Origin: CAVSWN01 sp046728115
GTDB taxonomy: Bacteria; Acidobacteriota; Vicinamibacteria; Vicinamibacterales; CAVVIG01
Direction: 5' to 3'
DNA length: 13,221 nucleotides
Assembly (NCBI GenBank): GCA_046728115.1
Contig: JBKPDW010000489.1
Span: 1-13,221, forward strand
Every line of letters begins with the position of its first letter. The first letter of the stretch is position 1. This document shows, piece by piece, positions 9,032 to 13,221 of the stretch. Made by a program: the position numbers and the translations under genes. The notes beneath the pieces are model-generated. The model saw nothing but the letters and a program-made list of their open reading frames with translations, had not been told where the DNA came from and did no database searches.

Positions 9032-9847
9032 TCAGTGCGTCAGTGCGTAGAGGAGGACGTCGACACCGACGGCGTACCCGGCGGGAGCGAACTGATCGAA
9101 GTACCGGTGATCGTCGCCTTCGCGTTCGAACGCATCGCCGAAGTCCGTGTTGTGCGTCATGAAGACGAGCATGTGTCCCTGCTGATCGCTGATGGCGCGC
9201 GCGTGCGGCACGGCGCTGTCGGCCCCGCGCTCCGACGTGCGGCCGCCGGTGCCCAGCCAGAAGCCGATCGACGGGATCTGCGGCAGTTCCCGGACGTCGT
9301 AGAGGACGTGAAAAATCGGATGATCTATCGGCACGTCGAAGAGCCGGAATTCCCCTGTCGGCAACGCCTTCCGGATCTCGTTTTCCCAGTGCGCCCACGC
9401 ATACTCCCCCCAGAAATCGTCTGCCCACAGAAAACCGCCGCGGACGAGATAGTCGTGCAGGTGCTTCGCTTCCTCGTCGCTGAAGTACGTGCCACCGGGC
9501 TCGGTCATCATTAAGAACGGGCAGTGATCGATTTCCGGATCGGTCAGGCGGTAGACGGCGTGATTGAACGCGCCCTCGGCGTCGCGGCTCACTGCCGCGA
9601 CGGTGAGCTCGGAAAAGCGGAAGCTCAGGTTGATGTCGGCGCGCGGGTAGTCGACGAACCAGCCGTTGCCGTCGCCGTTCGGCGCGTTGTCGAACCAGAT
9701 GCGGCAGAACATGAACGCGCCGTCGTAGTGCGGATTCGGCGGCAGGCTCGGGCGGTAGAATCCGAAGCGGCCGCCGCGCTGCTGCGGGCTCGCGTTAGCG
9801 GCGGTCAGTGCCAGCGTGGCTGCAAGGAAGAGCACGAGTCTTTGCAC
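9032..9847 (-). CDS. DUF4159 domain exported protein
   Basis: 271 residues with an N-terminal signal peptide (about 1-21, LVLFLAATLALTAANAS). The family signature is clear: YPRADINLSFRFSELT (67-82), YLVRGGFLWADDFWG (133-147), MTHNTDFGDAFEREG (230-244) and a GYAVGVDVLLYALTH end. DUF4159 has a glutamine-amidotransferase-like fold in which the Cys nucleophile is generally not preserved; none is visible at the expected turn in GGFLWADD. The function is unknown; relatives are often encoded with MoxR/DUF58 gene sets or with envelope proteins. The GTG start (9847) has no obvious Shine-Dalgarno; it lies 9 bp after the MazF stop, so re-initiation from the toxin gene is possible. A second GTG four codons later is an alternative start. 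Confidence 0.85.
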   Translation of the reverse strand: MQRLVLFLAATLALTAANASPQQRGGRFGFYRPSLPPNPHYDGAFMFCRIWFDNAPNGDGNGWFVDYPRADINLSFRFSELTVAAVSRDAEGAFNHAVYRLTDPEIDHCPFLMMTEPGGTYFSDEEAKHLHDYLVRGGFLWADDFWGEYAWAHWENEIRKALPTGEFRLFDVPIDHPIFHVLYDVRELPQIPSIGFWLGTGGRTSERGADSAVPHARAISDQQGHMLVFMTHNTDFGDAFEREGDDHRYFDQFAPAGYAVGVDVLLYALTH

Positions 9848-9856
9848 CTTACACGC

Positions 9857-10186
9857 TCAATCCGAGCAGCCGGTGGCCACCGCCAGCGCGCGGCAGACGG
9901 CGCGCATCGTGTCCGGCGGCACCGAGCCCACAAACTGCGTCAGCGTGGCGCGATCCACTGTCTGGACGTGATCGAGATTCACCGCGGATGTTCGCTTGAG
10001 CCCCTCGGTGGGCCCCACGATCACCTCGCTGGGGAGACCGCGAATCGTCGACGTCACGGGCGCGACCATCACGGTGTCCAGCCACTGAATCGCGTTCTGC
10101 CGGGTGAGGACGAGAATCGGACGGCGTGTGTCCGGCGTCTTGAAGCGATGCATCCAGATTTCGCCGCGGTTTACTCGTCGAGCCAC
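9857..10186 (-). CDS. MazF/PemK-family endoribonuclease toxin
   Basis: 109 residues from GTG 10186, chosen because GAGGAGG (complement of 10191-10197) lies 4 nt upstream; an upstream in-frame GTG at 10213 would add nine residues but lacks a good site. The protein opens with RGEIW (7-11), the standard MazF beginning. RRPILVLTRQN (21-31) and VMVAPVTSTIRGLPSEV (39-55) carry R22 and T45, corresponding to the catalytic Arg and Thr of MazF RNases. GLKRTSAVNLDHVQTVDRATL and the C-terminal helix complete the family pattern. MazF cuts mRNA at short single-stranded motifs; specificity cannot be read from sequence. The 5' end overlaps the antitoxin gene by 16 bp, the usual antitoxin-first operon arrangement. 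Confidence 0.9.
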   Translation of the reverse strand: MARRVNRGEIWMHRFKTPDTRRPILVLTRQNAIQWLDTVMVAPVTSTIRGLPSEVIVGPTEGLKRTSAVNLDHVQTVDRATLTQFVGSVPPDTMRAVCRALAVATGCSD

Positions 10187-10404
10187 GCGCCCTCCTCGGT
10201 CCAGCCCTCCCACTCGGCCCCGAGACCGCGATCGGTCTCGTACGCCGAGCGATACGCGGCGTCGATGCGGCTTCGGCGCCGCTCGCGAAGGTAGGCCTCG
10301 ATGGCACGCCGGAACACCGCTGATCGACCGCTCCGCTTCACGTCCAGATCGCGGTCCAGGCGGGCAAGCAGCTGATCATCAACAGTTATTTGTATAGCTT
10401 TCAT
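10171..10404 (-). CDS. Ribbon-helix-helix antitoxin of the MazF pair
   Basis: 77 residues starting MKAIQITVDDQLLARLDRD. The N-terminal half (about 1-45) fits a ribbon-helix-helix DNA-binding domain: a short beta strand (KAIQITVD), a helix (QLLARLDRDL), then a SGRSAVFRRAIEAYL helix. The tail (46-77, ending WTEEGAWLDE) is charged and carries Trp residues, as expected for the toxin-binding segment of MazE-like antitoxins. It should neutralise MazF and repress its own promoter. ATG 10404 has no Shine-Dalgarno, and a TATACT -10-like box lies only 6 bp upstream, suggesting a leaderless transcript. It overlaps the toxin gene by 16 bp. Confidence 0.88.
   Translation of the reverse strand: MKAIQITVDDQLLARLDRDLDVKRSGRSAVFRRAIEAYLRERRRSRIDAAYRSAYETDRGLGAEWEGWTEEGAWLDE
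10191..10197 (-). promoter_or_regulatory. Shine-Dalgarno fixing the MazF start
   Basis: GAGGAGG on the minus strand, inside the antitoxin coding region, 4 nt before GTG 10186. It favours this start over the longer frame from 10213 and implies that toxin translation is coupled to antitoxin translation. Confidence 0.55.
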
Positions 10405-10407
10405 GTG

Positions 10408-10418
10408 GATAGTATATC
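10408..10418 (-). promoter_or_regulatory. Putative promoter/operator of the toxin-antitoxin operon
   Basis: On the minus strand GATATACTATC has inverted arms GATA/TATC around TAC, with TATACT (complement of 10411-10416) inside as a -10-like element. It starts 4 nt before the antitoxin ATG, and the -10-like box is 6 nt from it. No good -35 is visible 17 bp further up. An operator for the ribbon-helix-helix antitoxin covering the -10 element would explain autorepression; this is inference from position and symmetry. Confidence 0.4.
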
Positions 10419-10454
10419 GACAACGAGGCTGCGCGAGTGCAGGATCCGGGAACG

Positions 10455-10477
10455 CTGCCCAGCGTCACGCCGGGCAG
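10455..10477 (-). terminator. Strong stem-loop after the dipeptidase gene
   Basis: The minus strand reads CTGCCCGGCG, loop TGA, CGCTGGGCAG: a 10-bp stem with one G-U pair and a 3-nt loop, about 27 nt past the dipeptidase stop and about 50 bp before the antitoxin ATG. No T run follows (GCGTTCCC), so it is either an imperfect intrinsic terminator or an mRNA 3'-end protecting hairpin. The stem is certain; termination is inferred. Confidence 0.5.
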
Positions 10478-10503
10478 ATCGCTACCACTATCAAGTCCGT
10501 CCG

Positions 10504-11844
10504 CTAGCGACCGGCCGTCGATGGACCGTCGAGCTGCTCGATGAGAGCCGGCGATGGCCGCCGCTCCTTCTGCAGGCGCTTGGCGACCGTCTCCGCTCCA
10601 CGCAGCGCGCGCAGAACGTTCAGGCCGAGGATCTTCTTGACGTCCTCGTCCGAGTACCCGCGCCGCAGCAACTCTGCGGTCAGGTTTGGAAACTTCGACA
10701 CGTCCTCGAGCCCGACGATGTTGGCGCCGCCGTCGAAGTCGCTGCCGATGCCGATGTAGTCGATGCCGGCCACCTTGCGGATGTGATCGATGACGTCCGC
10801 CACGTCGGTGACGCTCGTTCTTGGCGCTGGGTGTTCCTTCCGCCAAGCCTCGAGACCGACGCGGACCGCTTTCGTATCGTTCGGATGCAGCTTCGCCAGC
10901 CGCTGACGCTCGGCCGTCTGCGCTTCCGCGTGCCTGACGCCGGCCGTGGTCGTGTACTGCTGCATGAAGAACACCATCAGAACCCCGCCGTTCTTCGGCA
11001 GCAGTCTGATGATGCTGTCCGGCGCGTTGCGGCCGATGTCGCCGAGCGCTCTGGCCGATCCGTGCGAGATGATGACCGGCGCTTCCGTAATCCGGAGCAC
11101 GTCCTCCATCGTCTGCTCGTGCACGTGGGCGATGTCCACGAGCATGCCGAGGCGGTTCATTTCGCGGACGACTTCCTCGCCGAATCGCGTCAGCCCGCCG
11201 TGCTTCGGCGGCAGGAAGAACGTGTCGGCCCAGGGCACCGGGTCGTTCCACGTGAGCGTCATGTAGCGCACGCCAAGCTTGTAGAACATGCGCAGGGCGC
11301 CGAGCGACGAGTCGATGTGATGGCCGCTCTCGACGCCGATGAAACCGCCCATCTTGCCGCTCCTGAAGATCCGCATCATGTCGTCGGCGGTGAGCGCCTG
11401 CTCGAACGTGTCGGGGTAGCGCTCCCAGATCTGATGGATGACGTCGATCTGCTCGAGCGCGCCGCGCACCGCCTCGTGCGGGTCGGCGAGGGCCCCTTGC
11501 CCGGAGATGGGCGCGTACGCCGACCAGAACATGCCGCCGACGCCGCCGCGGCGCAGCCGCTCGATGTCGTTCGCGATGGCGGGCTGCGATTTCGAGATGT
11601 CGAGCTTGTCGATGTCGTTCTTCGCGCGCTGGCGGAGTTGAAACGGATAGTCGTTGTGTCCGTCGATGAGCGGTACTTCCCGATGGAGCGCCCACGCGCG
11701 CTCCAGGAACGGCTCGTACGGTTCTCTCGCCTGTGCGAGCCCTGGGGCGGCGGTCGCGGTCCGCGACATCCCTGTCGAAACCGAGATCGCGGCTCCGAGC
11801 ACGGCGATTCCTGTGACGATCAGTGGCGCACGCAGCTTCGACAT
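10504..11844 (-). CDS. M19 family (renal dipeptidase-like) membrane/exported dipeptidase
   Basis: 446 residues. An N-terminal hydrophobic segment (about 8-24) followed by a small-residue stretch to about 38 indicates export or a membrane anchor. The two-zinc amidohydrolase-type centre is intact: H63 and D65 in DGHND (61-65), bridging E172 in GVESGHH, H240 in VDIAHVH, H261 in IISHGSARAL and D369 in IGIGSDFDGG. LGVRYMTLTWND (190-201) is also typical of the family. M19 enzymes hydrolyse diverse dipeptides, including D-residue or dehydro-dipeptides, so the substrate cannot be fixed. ATG 11844 has GGAGGG (complement of 11849-11854) 4 nt upstream, inside the 13-bp gap after the Rieske oxygenase stop, so the two genes form one operon with the dipeptidase second. 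Confidence 0.95.
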   Translation of the reverse strand: MSKLRAPLIVTGIAVLGAAISVSTGMSRTATAAPGLAQAREPYEPFLERAWALHREVPLIDGHNDYPFQLRQRAKNDIDKLDISKSQPAIANDIERLRRGGVGGMFWSAYAPISGQGALADPHEAVRGALEQIDVIHQIWERYPDTFEQALTADDMMRIFRSGKMGGFIGVESGHHIDSSLGALRMFYKLGVRYMTLTWNDPVPWADTFFLPPKHGGLTRFGEEVVREMNRLGMLVDIAHVHEQTMEDVLRITEAPVIISHGSARALGDIGRNAPDSIIRLLPKNGGVLMVFFMQQYTTTAGVRHAEAQTAERQRLAKLHPNDTKAVRVGLEAWRKEHPAPRTSVTDVADVIDHIRKVAGIDYIGIGSDFDGGANIVGLEDVSKFPNLTAELLRRGYSDEDVKKILGLNVLRALRGAETVAKRLQKERRPSPALIEQLDGPSTAGR

Positions 11845-11857
11845 GTTGCCCTCCGCC

Positions 11858-13183
11858 TCAGAGGCTCTTCACACCCTGGACGACTTCCCGCATGTAGCTC
11901 TGGATGAACCGCGACGCGCCTTCCGACACCGCGTATCGGCCCGGCTTGTACGCCGACGAGAGGAGCCCCATCTGGTTCTCGACGATCCACCGGTCCTCGC
12001 GTTCGGTGACGTCCCAGAGCGCCATCACGCGCTCAGGTTTGTAATCGCGTCCTTCTATCGCGTCCGCGTTCACCAGCCAGAAAATCTCGACGTCCGTCAG
12101 CATCACGTCGCGCGGCGTGTGGCGCACGACGGCCACGTAATCGTCGTAGCACTGAATGTTGCCGAGCGCCCAGGTCGTGCTGGCCGACCAGCGAGTATGC
12201 GTGTACGCCGTCTTCGTTGGGACGAGCGGTGCGACCGGTTTTCCGTCCAGTGATCCCGTCGAGAACCCGACGTTGAGCATCGCGCCCGCCGGAACACCGA
12301 ATATCGATCCCTGGTTCGATCCCATGCCGCCTTGCTCGGGCTGGCGGTACTTGGTCGGGACGAACGGTTCGACCTGTTTGGCGATTCGCGTTCGCTGCTC
12401 GGCCGTCATTGTGCCATCCCAGAACGGATGCGCCGTCACGAGCGACTTGTGCGCCGGTCCGCAGTGATAACACTCGTGGAAGTTCTCCATGACGAGCTTC
12501 CAGTTGGCCTTCACCGCGTAGTACTGGCGGACGGCGATCTTCATCTTCGCCGTTCCGTAGTCCTCGCAGACCGACACCCAGTTTGGCGTCCGCGGAGGAT
12601 TGACCACCGAGTCGAAGTCCGGCGGCGTCTCATCGAGCGAGAGGTTCGCGATGATGAAGCCGCCCGAGGTTCGGATGTGGCACGGGATCAAACCGTTCTG
12701 CGAGAAGTCGAAGTCGCTCGGCATGCCGTTGGGCGCCGAGATGAGCCGGCCGTCGAGGTCGTACGTCCACGCGTGATACGGACAGCGGAACACGGGCGTG
12801 TTGCCGGTGGGTCCGAGCTGCTTCACCGAGAGCCGCGCGGCATCCTGCGGCGCGGGGTCGCGATGATGGCGCGCTATCCGGGACGCCCGATGACGGCACA
12901 CGTTGTGGAACCCGCGAACCGCGCCCGCCTTGTCGCGCAGAACGATGACGCTTTCACCGCGCCCGAACTCCCAGACGAAATAGTCGCCGGGCTTGGGAAT
13001 CCGGCTCTCGTGATCGACCATCAGCCACACGTTGTCGATCAGGAACTTCTCGTCTTTCAGGTACTGCGCCTCCTTGATGTAGTACTCGACAGGCAGCGTG
13101 GTGCCCGGACGCCATCCGGCGATCATTTCGCCGCTCTGGCCCTGGCCCGGGTTCTGCGCGTACGACAATGCGATGCTGTCGCG
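11858..13183 (-). CDS. Rieske non-heme iron oxygenase, alpha subunit (5' end missing)
   Basis: 441 genuine codons are visible (numbered from the codon at 13183); the frame continues rightward into adapter, so the true start is lost. A Rieske [2Fe-2S] domain has C96-x-H98 (CRHRAS) and C134-x2-H137 (CPYHAWTYD). The catalytic domain has the E237-x2-H240-x4-H245 iron motif in ENFHECYHCGPAH and probable third ligand D397 in EDRWIVENQ. Two things are notable. The Rieske pairs are separated by 35 residues instead of the usual 15-17. The bridging acid is Glu rather than the Asp of naphthalene-type dioxygenases, as in CntA/GbcA-type enzymes acting on quaternary amines. That suggests a beta-subunit-free oxygenase using a separate reductase, none of which is in view. 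The substrate is unknown. The dipeptidase gene follows 13 bp downstream in one operon. Confidence 0.9.
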   Translation of the reverse strand, partial: RDSIALSYAQNPGQGQSGEMIAGWRPGTTLPVEYYIKEAQYLKDEKFLIDNVWLMVDHESRIPKPGDYFVWEFGRGESVIVLRDKAGAVRGFHNVCRHRASRIARHHRDPAPQDAARLSVKQLGPTGNTPVFRCPYHAWTYDLDGRLISAPNGMPSDFDFSQNGLIPCHIRTSGGFIIANLSLDETPPDFDSVVNPPRTPNWVSVCEDYGTAKMKIAVRQYYAVKANWKLVMENFHECYHCGPAHKSLVTAHPFWDGTMTAEQRTRIAKQVEPFVPTKYRQPEQGGMGSNQGSIFGVPAGAMLNVGFSTGSLDGKPVAPLVPTKTAYTHTRWSASTTWALGNIQCYDDYVAVVRHTPRDVMLTDVEIFWLVNADAIEGRDYKPERVMALWDVTEREDRWIVENQMGLLSSAYKPGRYAVSEGASRFIQSYMREVVQGVKSL

Positions 13184-13221
13184 CTGTCTCTTATACACAT
13201 CTGACGCTGCCGACGACTCCG
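13184..13221. other. Nextera (Tn5) adapter read-through, not genomic
   Basis: Bases 13184-13202 are CTGTCTCTTATACACATCT, the Tn5 mosaic end in read-through orientation. Bases 13203-13216 are GACGCTGCCGACGA, the adjoining Nextera read-1 adapter segment. The last five bases (13217-13221) would fall in the sample index. Translated on the minus strand it gives MYKRQ, a false N-terminus fused to the Rieske oxygenase. Confidence 0.98.

Noticed and set aside
10379..11695. 438-aa minus-strand open frame
   Set aside because: Another frame of the dipeptidase gene; the translation is Arg/Ala/His-rich shadow.
10390..11907. 505-aa plus-strand open frame
   Set aside because: Antisense to the dipeptidase gene, which has all its metal ligands; the plus-strand translation is rich in Arg, Val and Asp and matches nothing recognisable.
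12332..13204. 290-aa plus-strand open frame ending in SLIHI
   Set aside because: Antisense to the Rieske oxygenase and its last residues are translated from adapter sequence.

Overview
The window is GC-rich bacterial DNA with short intergenic gaps. The family mix (DUF6152, DUF4159, M19 dipeptidase, Rieske oxygenase, GT-C-like membrane proteins) is one I associate with Acidobacteriota, particularly soil Vicinamibacterales-type genomes. That is an inference from gene content, as the window holds no rRNA or other marker gene. The right end carries an Illumina Nextera/Tn5 adapter read-through (13184 onward), so the contig almost certainly comes from a shotgun (probably metagenomic) assembly and real sequence stops at 13183.

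Layout from left to right. Bases 2-319 (+) are the 3' part of a DUF6152 secreted protein. Bases 462-2108 (+) encode a large GT-C-like polytopic membrane protein. It converges, with only 6 bp between stops, on a PIG-V-like mannosyltransferase at 2115-3311 (-). A 189-bp gap with a long inverted repeat follows. Next is a FurA-katG pair on the minus strand (Fur 5745-6266, catalase-peroxidase 3501-5681), with an AT-rich TTTGA/TCAAA palindrome directly upstream of fur as the probable operator. The 312-bp divergent gap at 6267-6578 separates fur from a plus-strand pair: a secreted subtilisin-like (S8) protease (6579-8084) overlapping by 4 bp an SH3-like plus outer-membrane beta-barrel protein (8081-9022).

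The remainder is on the minus strand. A DUF4159 exported protein (9032-9847) lies just downstream of a ribbon-helix-helix/MazF toxin-antitoxin pair (10171-10404 and 9857-10186). Then comes an exported M19 (renal dipeptidase-like) peptidase (10504-11844). It is in operon, with a 13-bp gap, with an upstream Rieske non-heme iron oxygenase (11858-13183) that is cut at its 5' end by the adapter.

Functional themes are peroxide defence under metal/redox-sensing Fur control, envelope glycan or lipid glycosylation (two GT-C-like proteins), secreted proteolysis with an outer-membrane partner, a type II toxin-antitoxin module, and a catabolic oxygenase-peptidase operon. No CRISPR array, tRNA, rRNA, insertion sequence or prophage gene was seen. 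The least conventional items are the protease/beta-barrel pair, the Rieske protein with an enlarged cluster-binding loop, and the adapter artefact that creates a false N-terminus.
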